From positions 1-48,277 of the forward strand of contig CADCTL010000173.1 of assembly GCA_902805625.1 (NCBI GenBank): DNA of 48,277 nucleotides, written 5' to 3'. The notes beneath the pieces were generated by a model, which was given only the letters and a program-made list of their open reading frames with translations, did no database searches and had not been told where the DNA came from. Made by a program: the position numbers and the translations under genes. This document shows positions 39,568 to 47,507 of the stretch, in pieces (position 1 is the stretch's first letter; every line of letters starts with the position of its first letter). This DNA comes from an uncultured Acetobacteraceae bacterium. Lineage in GTDB: Bacteria; Pseudomonadota; Alphaproteobacteria; Acetobacterales; Acetobacteraceae.

Positions 39568-40086
39568 ATGCCCCGCTCCATCAGCGTCGCCCACACGGCG
39601 ACCGGCGCCATCGCCTACCTCGTCCCCGTGCCGCCCGAACGCCTGCCGGCGGTGTCGCCGGGAGATTTGCTGCGCGCTTGGAACGTCGCCCGGCACGGCG
39701 CGGTGGAACGCCGGTGGGGCGCGCCGCGCTTCCTCCGCTTCGCGCAGCAGGGCGAAAGGGAGCCGACCGAGATCGCCATCGCCGATCCGGACGCCGGCGC
39801 CTGGACGGAGGCCATCGACCGGGTCTTCGGGCTCGAGAACCTGATGGGCCTTTCCCTGTGCCTCCGCCTGCTCGCGCTCATCGAGGTGCTGACGCGAGCG
39901 GCGCGGCTTGAACCCTTTTTCGACGTCACGCCGGCCGGCGTGGATCTGCACCCGTCGCTGCTGGCCGCCGCCGCCGCCTCGCCGCTCGACCCCGCCGCCC
40001 GGTTCGACGAAGCGGTGTTGATGGAACGCCTGCCGTTCAGGGTGCCGCACGAGGCCGGCGCCCTCAGCCCCACGAGGCACCCATGA
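39568..40086 (+). CDS. Hypothetical protein, function unknown
   Basis: The protein has 172 residues. It starts with MPRSISVAHTATGAIAYLVPV and contains WGAPRFLRFAQ, the acidic segment TEIAIADPDAGAWTEAIDRVFG and LMGLSLCLRLLALIEVLTRAARLE, a possible amphipathic or membrane-peripheral helix. No signal peptide is visible. I do not recognise the family. A GTG at 39532 would extend it by 12 residues; no clear ribosome binding site supports either start. Its stop overlaps the next gene by 4 bases (ATGA), which argues that it is a real gene. Confidence 0.7.
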   Translation: MPRSISVAHTATGAIAYLVPVPPERLPAVSPGDLLRAWNVARHGAVERRWGAPRFLRFAQQGEREPTEIAIADPDAGAWTEAIDRVFGLENLMGLSLCLRLLALIEVLTRAARLEPFFDVTPAGVDLHPSLLAAAAASPLDPAARFDEAVLMERLPFRVPHEAGALSPTRHP

Positions 40087-40520
40087 TCCGCCCCCTGCTC
40101 CTCCTGGCCGGTGCCGCGGTCGCCGGTGCGCCCGGTTGCGCCGGGACGGCGTTGGAGCCGCCTCCGCCGAGGTTCGCGGCGTCTTCCGTGCCATCCGCTC
40201 CCGGTGTCGCCGCGAGGGGTTCGGCGCAGGCGGCGGGCCCGGGCCGGACCTTCTCGTCGCCGGCGCCGTCGCAGGCGGTCAGGGACCGGGCGGCGTTGGC
40301 GGAAGCGTGCCGCCGCGACGCGGACCGGGTCGTGCTCTACCGCGACCGCGGGCAGCTCATGCGCGAGGACGAGCGGGACGCCCGGATCGGGACGGATTCG
40401 AGCATCTACGCCCGCCGCATCGAGACCGACCGCCTCGGCCGCGTTTTCGAGCGCGACCGGATCGCCTCGGACTGCCTGGAGCAAGGCACGCAAGGCGCGC
40501 GTCCTCCGGTTCGGCGCTGA
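40083..40520 (+). CDS. Hypothetical exported protein, possible lipoprotein
   Basis: The protein has 145 residues. The N-terminus (IRPLLLLAGAAVAGAPGC) is a short signal peptide, and Cys19 may be a lipid attachment site, although the residues before it (APG) make a poor lipobox. A proline- and alanine-rich stretch follows, then a charged helical domain (about 65-135: AVRDRAALAEACRRDADRVVLYRDRG, RLGRVFERDRIASDCL). The two cysteines in the latter part may pair. I do not recognise it. Translation is probably coupled to the previous gene by an ATGA overlap. Confidence 0.68.
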   Translation: MIRPLLLLAGAAVAGAPGCAGTALEPPPPRFAASSVPSAPGVAARGSAQAAGPGRTFSSPAPSQAVRDRAALAEACRRDADRVVLYRDRGQLMREDERDARIGTDSSIYARRIETDRLGRVFERDRIASDCLEQGTQGARPPVRR

Positions 40521-40541
40521 CGGCGGGAGGCAGCCTCCCCC

Positions 40542-41807
40542 TTGGCCGGGTTCAGCGGCACAGGCGCCCTCGGGCGCGCGCTCTCCCATCGCAACGCGCG
40601 GTTGTTCTTCAGCGCGTCGGCGATCGCGTGGACCGGGCTCTGGATCCACCGCATCGCCGTGGCGTGGCTGGCGTGGGACATGACGCGGAGCGCCTTCTGG
40701 GTCGGCATGGTGGCCTTCTGCGACCTGGCCCCGGCCGTGCTGTTCAGCCCGGTCGCCGGGGCCGTCGCGGACCGCGTGGACCGGGTGCGCCTGACCATGC
40801 TGTCCCAAGCCGCCATCGCCGCGCAGGCGGGCGTCATCGCGCTTCTGCTCGCGGCCGGGCAGTTGGGCATCGGCCTGTTGCTGGTGCTGGAGGTCGTGGG
40901 CGGGATCGCGGCCAGCTTCTCGCAGCCGGCGCGGCAGAGCCTGATGCCGTCCCTCGTGCCGCGGTCCGACCTGCCGGCGGCGGTCGCGTGCAACTCGCTC
41001 TGCTTCAACGTCGCGCGGTTCATCGGCCCCGCCATCGCCGGGCCGCTCATCGCCACCTCGGGCGTGGTTCCGGCCGTCGCCCTCAATTGCCTCGCTTACA
41101 TCGTGGCGACCGCCACCATGCCGCTGCTGCGGATCGACGCGGCGCAGCGCCGGGGCCACGCGCCCGGCGCTTCCCTCTTCGCGGAAACCCTTGCCGGCGT
41201 CCGATACGCGGCGCGGCACCCCGGCCTCGGGCCGATCCTGGGCTTCGCCGCCGTCGCTTCCGTGCTGCTGCGCGGCGTGCAAGAAATCCTGCCGCCCTTC
41301 GTCGAGCGGCTGTTCGCGCGCGGGCCGGACGGGCTCGCGTTGCTGACCGCCAGCATCGGCGTCGGCGCGCTCGCGTCGGGCCTGTGGGTGGCCAACCGGG
41401 GGCGCATGGCCGGCACGGTCGCCCTCGCGGTGGGCGCCGTCGCCGCGCAGGCGCTCGCCACGATCGGGTTCGTCGCCACCGGCATCTTTCCGTTGGCGAT
41501 GGTGTGCGGCGCGCTGATGGGCGCGGCCGGGTCCGTGCACGGCATCTCGGTGCAGACCCTTGTGCAGAGCGCGTCCGACCCCGCCATGCGCGGCCGCGTC
41601 CTGAGCCTCTGGGGCATGATCGTGCGCGCCTGCCCGGCTTGCGGCGCCCTCGCGCTGGGGGCGAGCGGAGAACTCTTCGGGCTCCGCCTGCCGACCTTGA
41701 CGGCGATGGTCCTCGCGCTGCTGGTGGCCGCCTGGGGTGTGCGCCGCCTCCCGCGCATGTCCGCGGAGCTTGAAGGGCCGCAGGACGCCGCGGCGGCGCG
41801 GCGCTGA
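40542..41807 (+). CDS. MFS transporter (EntS-like group)
   Basis: The 421-residue protein has 12 predicted membrane segments. It has the MFS loop motif GAVADRVDRVRLTM between helices 2 and 3, and SFSQPARQSLMPSLVPRSDLPAAVACNS, typical of the MFS_3 exporters related to enterobactin exporter EntS. It starts with TTG, preceded by GGGAGG at 11 bases; no ATG comes before the first membrane helix. It may export a siderophore or drug, but no siderophore gene adjoins. Confidence 0.86.
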   Translation: MAGFSGTGALGRALSHRNARLFFSASAIAWTGLWIHRIAVAWLAWDMTRSAFWVGMVAFCDLAPAVLFSPVAGAVADRVDRVRLTMLSQAAIAAQAGVIALLLAAGQLGIGLLLVLEVVGGIAASFSQPARQSLMPSLVPRSDLPAAVACNSLCFNVARFIGPAIAGPLIATSGVVPAVALNCLAYIVATATMPLLRIDAAQRRGHAPGASLFAETLAGVRYAARHPGLGPILGFAAVASVLLRGVQEILPPFVERLFARGPDGLALLTASIGVGALASGLWVANRGRMAGTVALAVGAVAAQALATIGFVATGIFPLAMVCGALMGAAGSVHGISVQTLVQSASDPAMRGRVLSLWGMIVRACPACGALALGASGELFGLRLPTLTAMVLALLVAAWGVRRLPRMSAELEGPQDAAAARR

Positions 41808-41876
41808 CCCCCTCCGCTTGCCGCCCGTCCCCCTGCGGCTTAGAACCGCCCGGGTCTGCAAGGAGGAGCGCGGCGC

Positions 41877-42227
41877 ATGGCTAAGATCACGCGGATGGGC
41901 AGCAACGCCATCCTCTCGAACTCGGTCGAGTACCACAACTTCGTCTTCCTCGCCGGCATGACCGCGGACGACCTTTCGCAGGACGTGTCCGGGCAGACGC
42001 GGCAGGTGCTCGCCAAGATCGATGCCGCGCTGGAAGCCAACGGCACCGACAAGACGCGCCTGCTCAACGCCCAGATCTGGCTCAAGGACATCCGCGACCG
42101 CGACGCGATGAACAAGCTGTGGGTGGAGTGGCTGGGCGACGAGGGCCGGCCCGCCCGCGCCTGCGTCGAGGCCAACATGGCCGACCCCCGGCACTTGGTG
42201 GAGATCATGGTGAACGCCTGCCGTTAG
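41877..42227 (+). CDS. ridA: RidA family enamine/imine deaminase
   Basis: This 116-residue protein has the RidA fold: ITRMGSNAILSNSVEYHNFVFLAG, QTRQVLAKIDAALEANGTDKTRLLNAQIWLKD split across two helices, and RACVEANMADPRHLVEI with the conserved arginine. RidA removes reactive enamines made by PLP enzymes. The strong AAGGAGG stands 10 bases before the ATG. It stands alone, with a convergent dehydrogenase gene 22 bases downstream. Confidence 0.9.
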   Translation: MAKITRMGSNAILSNSVEYHNFVFLAGMTADDLSQDVSGQTRQVLAKIDAALEANGTDKTRLLNAQIWLKDIRDRDAMNKLWVEWLGDEGRPARACVEANMADPRHLVEIMVNACR

Positions 42228-42249
42228 GCTTCGGCGCTCCCGCTTCCCC

Positions 42250-43179
42250 TCAAGGCTCCTGCCGGCGCCGGTGCGCCAGCAAGGCCATCAAACGCCGGTC
42301 GCGCCACGCGCTCCGCTCTTCGATTTCCGCCAGCGGCAGCGCCGCGCGGCGTTCGCCGGCCACCTTGTCCACGGTGGTCGCGTCGAAGTCGTAGGGCGCT
42401 TGCTCGGCGGTGATGCTCCCCAGCAGCGGGCCGAACCGGGCGGCGTAGTCCGCCACGCCGCCGGGCGCGTTCAGGTCGATGGTTTCGAACGGGCCCATGA
42501 AGCTCCACCGCAGGCCCAGGCCGTCGCGCACGCAGGCGTCCACGTCCTCCACGCTCATCACCCCGTCGCGCACCAGCCGGAAAGCCTCGGCGACCAGCGC
42601 CGCCTGCATCCGGTTCAGCACGAAGCCCCGCGTTTCCTTCATCGCCGTCACCGGCACCTGCCCTACGCGGTGCATCAGGGCGCGCGTGCGCGCCACCGCG
42701 TCGGGGCTGGTCCAGGGCGCGCCCACGAGTTCCACCAGAGGCACGAGGTAGGGCGGGTTCACGGGGTGCGCGACCAAGCATCGGGCCCGCCCCGGCAGGG
42801 CTTCGGTGAAGGCGCTGGCCGGGATACCGCTGGTGGAGGACGCCAGCACGGCGTCCGGCGGACTCCGTTCGTCGAGTTCGGCGAAGAGTTCGCGCTTCAC
42901 CTCGACCCGCTCCGGCCCCTGTTCCTGCACGTGGACGGCGCCGGCCAAGCAAGCGTCCAGAGTCGCCGCCGGCTCGATGCGCGCGGCGATGGTGGCCGGG
43001 GCCTCCTCCACCAGTCCAGCCGCCTGGAGGTCGCCCAGGCGGGCCCGAATCTGCTCCATGGCCGCGTCCGCGACGCCCGGGAGCTTGTCCCAGAGCGCGA
43101 CCGAGCAGCCGGCCCGGGCGAACACCATTGCCCAGGCCCGCCCGATCAGCCCCGCGCCCACCACCGCAATCCGCTCCAT
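42250..43179 (-). CDS. 3-hydroxyacyl-CoA dehydrogenase family protein (L-gulonate dehydrogenase-like)
   Basis: The 309-residue protein starts with the NAD-binding motif VVGAGLIGRAWAMVFARAG. The middle holds STSGIPASAFTEAL and AHPVNPPYLVPLVELV with the catalytic His, and GFVLNRMQAALVAEA follows. The RWSFMGPFETIDLNAPGGV segment marks the lambda-crystallin/L-gulonate 3-dehydrogenase and carnitine dehydrogenase branch. It oxidises a beta-hydroxy acid or its CoA ester; which one cannot be told. Confidence 0.86.
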   Translation of the reverse strand: MERIAVVGAGLIGRAWAMVFARAGCSVALWDKLPGVADAAMEQIRARLGDLQAAGLVEEAPATIAARIEPAATLDACLAGAVHVQEQGPERVEVKRELFAELDERSPPDAVLASSTSGIPASAFTEALPGRARCLVAHPVNPPYLVPLVELVGAPWTSPDAVARTRALMHRVGQVPVTAMKETRGFVLNRMQAALVAEAFRLVRDGVMSVEDVDACVRDGLGLRWSFMGPFETIDLNAPGGVADYAARFGPLLGSITAEQAPYDFDATTVDKVAGERRAALPLAEIEERSAWRDRRLMALLAHRRRQEP

Positions 43180-43250
43180 CGGTCCGCTCCATCACCTTTC
43201 GCCGGCCGGTCTTGATCGGCGGGGCCGCGGGAGCGATCTAAGGGCGCGCC

Positions 43251-43400
43251 ATGACACCGCGCAACGACCGGTCCGATCCGCCGCCGCCGGCCCTCTACAC
43301 GCCGCTCGTCTGGGCCGGAGGCGGGCTGTTGCTGACCGTGACCGTCTGGTTCACCAGCATGGTGGCGCTGTTCCGCGGCTTCGGCAGCCTGTTTTTCTGA
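43251..43400 (+). CDS. 49-residue membrane protein heading the XpaC-TelA operon
   Basis: The chain begins MTPRNDRSDPPPPALYTPLV, continues with one hydrophobic segment (about 21-40, WAGGGLLLTVTVWFTSMVAL) and ends FRGFGSLFF. The stop TGA shares its last base with the ATG of the next gene (TGATG), the same junction that links the next two genes. A proline-rich hydrophilic head followed by one helix suggests a single-pass inner membrane protein with the head in the cytoplasm. No function is known to me. I see no strong ribosome binding site, but the one-base coupling makes a real gene likely. Confidence 0.65.
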   Translation: MTPRNDRSDPPPPALYTPLVWAGGGLLLTVTVWFTSMVALFRGFGSLFF

Positions 43401-44143
43401 TGGCGGACAACGTCCTCAAAGGCTGGATCGGGCTCCGGACCCGCGCCAGAGGCTTCGGCCTGCCCTTCTTCGCTTCCCCGCTGATCCCGGCCGCGCTGTT
43501 GGGCGCCATCGGCGGCGACGAGATGATCGTGGCGGGCAGCGCGCTCGGCTTCGGCTTGACCATGCTGGCGGCGCGGGTGCTGCGCCGCGGCCGACGCGGC
43601 GACACGGACTTGGCGGCCTGGATCATGGCCGCGGCCACCGGTTCCGCTGCGGGGCTCGCGGCAGGCATGGGGGTGATCTTCCCTTTCGTGTTGGCGACCG
43701 GCGCGTTCTTCGGCACCCGCATGTCGTTCCAGGCTCTGCCTGAGACCGCGCCGCCCCCGCCCCCTGTTCCGCCGACGCCCCCAGGTCCGATCGAACTGGC
43801 GCGCGAGCGCGTGGCCCGCCTCGAAGGCACCGCCATGCGGTTGAACGAACCCCGCGTCCTGGGCGTCGCGCAGGCGATGAGGGGCGTGCTGGACGATCTT
43901 TCCGAGCGGCCTGAGCGGCTGCCGCAAGCGCGCCGGTTCCTTTCGGTGCACCTCGACGGTCTGGAGCGCATCACGGAGCGGCTCGAAGGCGGGGCCGCGC
44001 CCCCCGAGCGCTTGCCCGCGCTGCTGGAGGACCTTTCCCGCACGGCCGGAGAACTGCGGGAGCGGTTGCGCCGCGAGGAGACGGAAGCCTTGGACATCCA
44101 AGTGAAGGTCATGTCTGACCGGTTGCGGGAGGAGGGTTACTGA
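43400..44143 (+). CDS. XpaC-like (5-bromo-4-chloroindolyl phosphate hydrolysis) family protein
   Basis: This 247-residue protein has a hydrophobic N-terminal half with about four membrane segments (LPFFASPLIPAALLGAIGG, IVAGSALGFGLTMLAAR, WIMAAATGSAAGLAAGMGVIFPFVL), a proline-rich hinge at about 117-133, and a long charged helical tail with PERLPALLEDLSRTAGELRERLRRE. This is the layout of XpaC, which is usually encoded next to telA. Its biochemical role is unresolved. The TGATG junctions on both sides place it in the middle of a three-gene operon. Confidence 0.82.
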   Translation: MADNVLKGWIGLRTRARGFGLPFFASPLIPAALLGAIGGDEMIVAGSALGFGLTMLAARVLRRGRRGDTDLAAWIMAAATGSAAGLAAGMGVIFPFVLATGAFFGTRMSFQALPETAPPPPPVPPTPPGPIELARERVARLEGTAMRLNEPRVLGVAQAMRGVLDDLSERPERLPQARRFLSVHLDGLERITERLEGGAAPPERLPALLEDLSRTAGELRERLRREETEALDIQVKVMSDRLREEGY

Positions 44144-45288
44144 TGAGCCAGGGGCTGAACGAGGCTCCCGTGACCGACACTGCCGTGGCGGCGCGGGACG
44201 CGACAGAGGCGTCGCTGAAGGCTGCCATGGAGGCGCCGCCCCCGGCGGAGCGCAGCCCGCATATCGAGCGCCTCGCCGCCCAGATCACCATAACGGACCC
44301 GGGCAGCGTGCTCCGCTTCGGCGCCGAGGCGCAGAGCCGCGCCACGGCCGCCGCGGACGCGATGCTCGAAGGCGCGCGCAACCGCGAGGCGGGCGAAGCG
44401 GGGGCGACGCTGTCGAGCCTGCTCGGCACGCTGCGCGGCTTCGACATGAGCGGCTTGGCCGCAAAACGCGGCTTCTTCGCCCGTATCTTCAACCGCGCCG
44501 GAGCCGAGGCGGCGCGCGTGCTGCAGCGCTACGAGACCATCAAGGGTCAGGTCGAGGAGGTGGGCGACCGGCTCGACACGCACCGCACCCGGCTGCTCGA
44601 AGACGTCGAGAAGCTGGAGCGGCTGTACGGCGCCACGCTGGAGTGGTTCCACGCCCTGGGCGACCACATCGCGGCCGGCGACGCCGTGCTGAAGCGCGTG
44701 GACTCGGAGGCCATCCCGGCCGTGACGCGCGAGGTGGAGGGCGGCGACGCCGTCGCGGCGCAGAAGCTGCGCGATCTGCGCTCGGCGCGCGACGAGCTGG
44801 AGCGGCGCGTGTACGACCTGCGCCTGACGCGGCAGGTGGCCATGCAGGCCCTGCCGTCCATCAGGCTGATCCAAGAGAACGACAAAGCGCTCGCGTCCAA
44901 GATCCAGAGCGTCATCGCCAACACCGTGCCGTTGTGGCGACAGCAGCTCGCCCAGGCGCTCGCCATCCAGAACATGCGCGAGGCCGGCCGGACGCTGAAG
45001 CAGGCGACCGACCTCACCAACGAGCTGCTGACCGCCAATGCGGAGCGGCTGCGCGAGGGCAACCTGGAAGCGCGCACGCAGCTTGAGCGCGGCGTCTTCG
45101 ACATCGAGGCCGTGAAGAAGGCGAACGCGTCGCTGGTGGCCACGATCGAGGACAGCTTGCGCATCGCCCAGGACGCCCAGGCTCAGCGCGCGTCGGCCAC
45201 CAAGGAACTGGAGAAGGCCGAGGGCGAAATCCGCCGGGTGTTGGTCGCGGCCAAGGGGCCGCGCCCGGATGCGCGACGCCCTATGTGA
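44143..45288 (+). CDS. telA: TelA family toxic anion resistance protein
   Basis: The 381-residue protein is rich in alpha-helix and coiled coil, with no membrane segment. TelA/KlaA family features are FGAEAQSRATAAADAML, LSSLLGTLRGFDMSGLAAKRG, the RYETIKGQVEEVGDRLDTHR region, and the long helix MQALPSIRLIQENDKALASKIQSVIANTVPLWRQQLAQAL (given here by its core IRLIQENDKALASKIQ). Family members are linked to tellurite, colicin and envelope stress resistance. It is the last gene of the operon and likely works with the XpaC-like membrane protein. Confidence 0.9.
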   Translation: MSQGLNEAPVTDTAVAARDATEASLKAAMEAPPPAERSPHIERLAAQITITDPGSVLRFGAEAQSRATAAADAMLEGARNREAGEAGATLSSLLGTLRGFDMSGLAAKRGFFARIFNRAGAEAARVLQRYETIKGQVEEVGDRLDTHRTRLLEDVEKLERLYGATLEWFHALGDHIAAGDAVLKRVDSEAIPAVTREVEGGDAVAAQKLRDLRSARDELERRVYDLRLTRQVAMQALPSIRLIQENDKALASKIQSVIANTVPLWRQQLAQALAIQNMREAGRTLKQATDLTNELLTANAERLREGNLEARTQLERGVFDIEAVKKANASLVATIEDSLRIAQDAQAQRASATKELEKAEGEIRRVLVAAKGPRPDARRPM

Positions 45289-45360
45289 ACCTCCCAAGCC
45301 GTACTTTCACGCGCGCCGAGTCAGGGCACGAAACGGGTCGGGGCAACACCAGACCGGGTC

Positions 45361-45389
45361 GCGGCGGTCGACGCGTTTTCGACCGTCGC
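45361..45389. terminator. Bidirectional terminator-like hairpin between telA and yidB
   Basis: GCGGCGGTCGA (45361-45371) pairs with TCGACCGTCGC (45379-45389) with one G-T position, around the loop CGCGTTT. It lies between convergent genes. No T run follows. Confidence 0.5.
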
Positions 45390-45410
45390 GGCCCTGTGTA
45401 ACCGCCGGTC

Positions 45411-45941
45411 TCACCTGTCGCGGTCGGGACCGGCACCGGCCGGGGGTGATTCGCCGAAGTTGTGTGGGGCTTCCGCGTCGGCGTTCGTCTGAGACCCGCC
45501 TTGCGGCGCTGCGGAGTCCTGCTCGCCGCCCAGGTGTCCGAGGATCTGGCGCAGCATCGCCCCAATGCCGCCTTCGGGCATCTCTCCCTGCGTCGGCAAG
45601 CGGCCTTGGGGCGTCATCCCATCGACCAAGCGGGGCAACATCTGGCTGAGAAGGGCTAGCAACCCGGGCCGCTCCATGCCGGTGTTCGACGCGAGGCGGT
45701 CGGCTTCCTCCGTGCTCAACGCTTGTTCCAGCTCCTGCGGGGCGACGGGACGGTTGGCGCCGGCGGAGATCCAGCTCTCGACCCGATCCCCCAATCCACC
45801 GCTGCGGAGCTTCTCGACAAGGGCCTCCAGCCCCGAGGCGCCTTGTTGCCCACCCATCAGGTGGTTGAGGATCTTGTCCAGCGGCGTGCCCTTCAGATCG
45901 TTCAGGGCAGCACCGCCCAGACGCGACAAGAACTCGCTCAT
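45411..45941 (-). CDS. yidB: YidB family (DUF937) protein
   Basis: This 176-residue protein has the YidB pattern: LGGAALNDLKGTPLDKILN, then a glycine-rich stretch, GLEALVEKLRSGGLGDRVESWIS, NRPVAPQELEQALSTEEADRLAS, LLALLSQMLPRLVDGMTPQGRLP. The C-terminal 40 residues are low in complexity. AGGAGA lies 8 bases before the ATG. Its function is unknown; family members are common among stress-induced genes. A sigma-EcfG-like promoter stands 31 bases before the start codon. Confidence 0.88.
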   Translation of the reverse strand: MSEFLSRLGGAALNDLKGTPLDKILNHLMGGQQGASGLEALVEKLRSGGLGDRVESWISAGANRPVAPQELEQALSTEEADRLASNTGMERPGLLALLSQMLPRLVDGMTPQGRLPTQGEMPEGGIGAMLRQILGHLGGEQDSAAPQGGSQTNADAEAPHNFGESPPAGAGPDRDR

Positions 45942-45971
45942 GGGACGTTCTCCTGGATGCTTCCGTTGGAG

Positions 45972-45996
45972 AACGTTCGCCCCGGGCCGCCGTTGC
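45972..45996 (-). promoter_or_regulatory. Candidate sigma-EcfG promoter before yidB
   Basis: On the minus strand the sequence reads GCAAC (45996-45992), 16 bases, then CGTT (45975-45972), 31 bases from the yidB ATG. The alphaproteobacterial EcfG consensus is GGAAC-N16/17-CGTT, so there is one mismatch. The same element occurs before the DUF1328 gene. Confidence 0.55.
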
Positions 45997-46069
45997 TCCG
46001 GCCCGCTTGACCCTCAGACGCCTGCATTGTCCCATCCCGCCACAACCATTGTTGTCGGGAGGATTTGTC

Positions 46070-47128
46070 ATGCGAGCTTGGGCCGTCGTCGAAACCGGGC
46101 AGCCGCTCCGCGAGATGGAGCTGCCGACCCCCGAGCCCACCGGCGAACAGGTTCTTCTGGAAGTGACCCATGCCGGTGTGTGCCACTCGGACCTGCACAT
46201 CTGGGAAGGCGAGTACGACCTGGGCAGCCGCGGCAAGATGCGGCTTACGGACCGCGGCGTGGTGTTGCCGCTAGCAATGGGGCACGAAATCGTCGGCCGC
46301 GTCGTCAAGCTCGGTCCGGAGGCCGAGGGCAAGGGCGTGAACCCCGGAGAGACCCGCTTGGTCTACCCTTGGGTCGGCTGCGGCAAGTGCGACGCGTGCC
46401 GGGCGGACGAAGAGAACATGTGCCTCACGCCGCGCAGCCTGGGCGTGTACCAGCACGGCGGGTACGCGACCCACGTGCTCGCGACGAGCTGGAAGCACCT
46501 ATTGGACATTTCCGGCGTGGACCCAGCGTTGGCGGCGACCTACGCGTGCTCCGGTTTGACGGTGTACTCGGCCATCAACAAAGCCATGCCGATGCCGCCG
46601 GACGAGCCGGTGGTGCTGGTCGGCGCTGGCGGCCTCGGCATGAACGCGATCGCCGTCCTGAAAGCGCTCGGACACAGGCGCATCTGCGTCGTGGACGTGA
46701 GCACCGAAAAGCTGGAGAGCGCCAAGTCGCAGGGCGCGACGGACACCGTGCAGGCCTCGGACGAGGGCACGACCAAGCGGATCACGGACGCTTGCGGCGG
46801 CCCGGTCGCCGTCGTCATCGATCTGGTCAACGGCACACAGACGGCGCGCTTCGCTTTCGACGCCCTTCGCAAGGGCGGAAAGTTGATCCAGGTCGGGCTG
46901 TTCGGCGGTGAGATGTCCATTCCGCTCCCCCTGATGCCGATCCGCGCCTTGACGATCCAAGGCAGCTACGTCGGGAACGTGAAGGAGCTTAGGTCCCTGG
47001 TGGACATCGCTAAGGCTGGCAAGATCCCCGCCATTCCCATCGCAACGGAACCCCTCAGGAACGCCGATGCGGTGCTCAACCGACTGCGCGATGGGAAGGT
47101 TTTGGGGCGGGTCGTATTGACGGCCTAG
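46070..47128 (+). CDS. Zinc-dependent alcohol dehydrogenase
   Basis: This 352-residue medium-chain dehydrogenase starts at the ATG at 46070, with GGGAGGAT 5 bases upstream. The catalytic zinc site is formed by Cys38 (HAGVCHSDLH), the His72-Glu73 pair in MGHEIVGRV, and Cys in TYACSGLT; the structural zinc site by Cys104, 107, 110 and 118 (GCGKCDACRADEENMC). The NAD loop is VLVGAGGLGMNAI. It oxidises an alcohol or reduces an aldehyde; the substrate is unknown. Its neighbours are stress proteins, and an EcfG-like element lies upstream, so it may serve aldehyde detoxification under stress. Confidence 0.92.
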   Translation: MRAWAVVETGQPLREMELPTPEPTGEQVLLEVTHAGVCHSDLHIWEGEYDLGSRGKMRLTDRGVVLPLAMGHEIVGRVVKLGPEAEGKGVNPGETRLVYPWVGCGKCDACRADEENMCLTPRSLGVYQHGGYATHVLATSWKHLLDISGVDPALAATYACSGLTVYSAINKAMPMPPDEPVVLVGAGGLGMNAIAVLKALGHRRICVVDVSTEKLESAKSQGATDTVQASDEGTTKRITDACGGPVAVVIDLVNGTQTARFAFDALRKGGKLIQVGLFGGEMSIPLPLMPIRALTIQGSYVGNVKELRSLVDIAKAGKIPAIPIATEPLRNADAVLNRLRDGKVLGRVVLTA

Positions 47129-47168
47129 GACCGCAGCCGGCCGGAGCCGAAGCGTGTGACGGGATCGG

Positions 47169-47202
47169 GAGGCAGCCGGCGTGACTCGAGGCCGGCTGCC
47201 TT
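47169..47202. terminator. Strong bidirectional terminator hairpin
   Basis: GGCAGCCGGC (47171-47180) and GCCGGCTGCC (47191-47200) are perfectly complementary around a 10-base loop. One A-T pair and one G-T pair extend the stem outward. It lies in the gap between the alcohol dehydrogenase gene and the convergent DUF1328 gene. Confidence 0.75.
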
Positions 47203-47219
47203 CTGCACAAGACCCGGAC

Positions 47220-47384
47220 CTAAACCCCGCGCACAGCCCCAAAGATGAGGGAAAGCAGGAACAGCACCAGGAAGATCACGAACAGGATCTTCGCGATTCC
47301 CGCAGAAGCCGAAGCGATGCCGCCGAAGCCGAACAGACCGGCGACCAAGGCGATCACCAGGAAAACCAGTGTCCAGTAGAGCAT
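47220..47384 (-). CDS. DUF1328 family small membrane protein
   Basis: The protein has 54 residues with two hydrophobic helices ([21 protein letters not shown] and [19 protein letters not shown], separated by a glycine/alanine turn). It matches the DUF1328/UPF0391 family, whose role is unknown. The start ATG at 47384 has GGAGG 5 bases upstream. A sigma-EcfG-like promoter ends 30 bases before the start; the stress regulator phyR is just upstream. Induction by general stress is therefore likely, by inference. Confidence 0.9.
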   Translation of the reverse strand: MLYWTLVFLVIALVAGLFGFGGIASASAGIAKILFVIFLVLFLLSLIFGAVRGV

Positions 47385-47413
47385 GTGAGCCTCCAACCCT
47401 CTACGGCCGGAAC

Positions 47414-47438
47414 AACGCCGCACTGCCGCGGCGGTTGC
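47414..47438 (-). promoter_or_regulatory. Candidate sigma-EcfG promoter before the DUF1328 gene
   Basis: On the minus strand GCAAC (47438-47434) is followed after 16 bases by CGTT (47417-47414), 30 bases before the start codon. Both boxes, the spacing and the distance repeat those found before yidB. It lies in the 123-base gap between phyR and the DUF1328 gene. Confidence 0.6.
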
Positions 47439-47507
47439 TGATCGTAAACGATTAGGCGCGTGTGGCCGCTGGAGCAGCCAACGCCGATGGTTACAAGCGA
47501 ACCTGCC

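Noticed and set aside
47409-47436. GGAAC followed by CGGTT on the plus strand as an EcfG promoter
   Set aside because: The spacing is wrong (19 bases or more) and it points into the antisense strand of phyR. The minus-strand reading fits much better.
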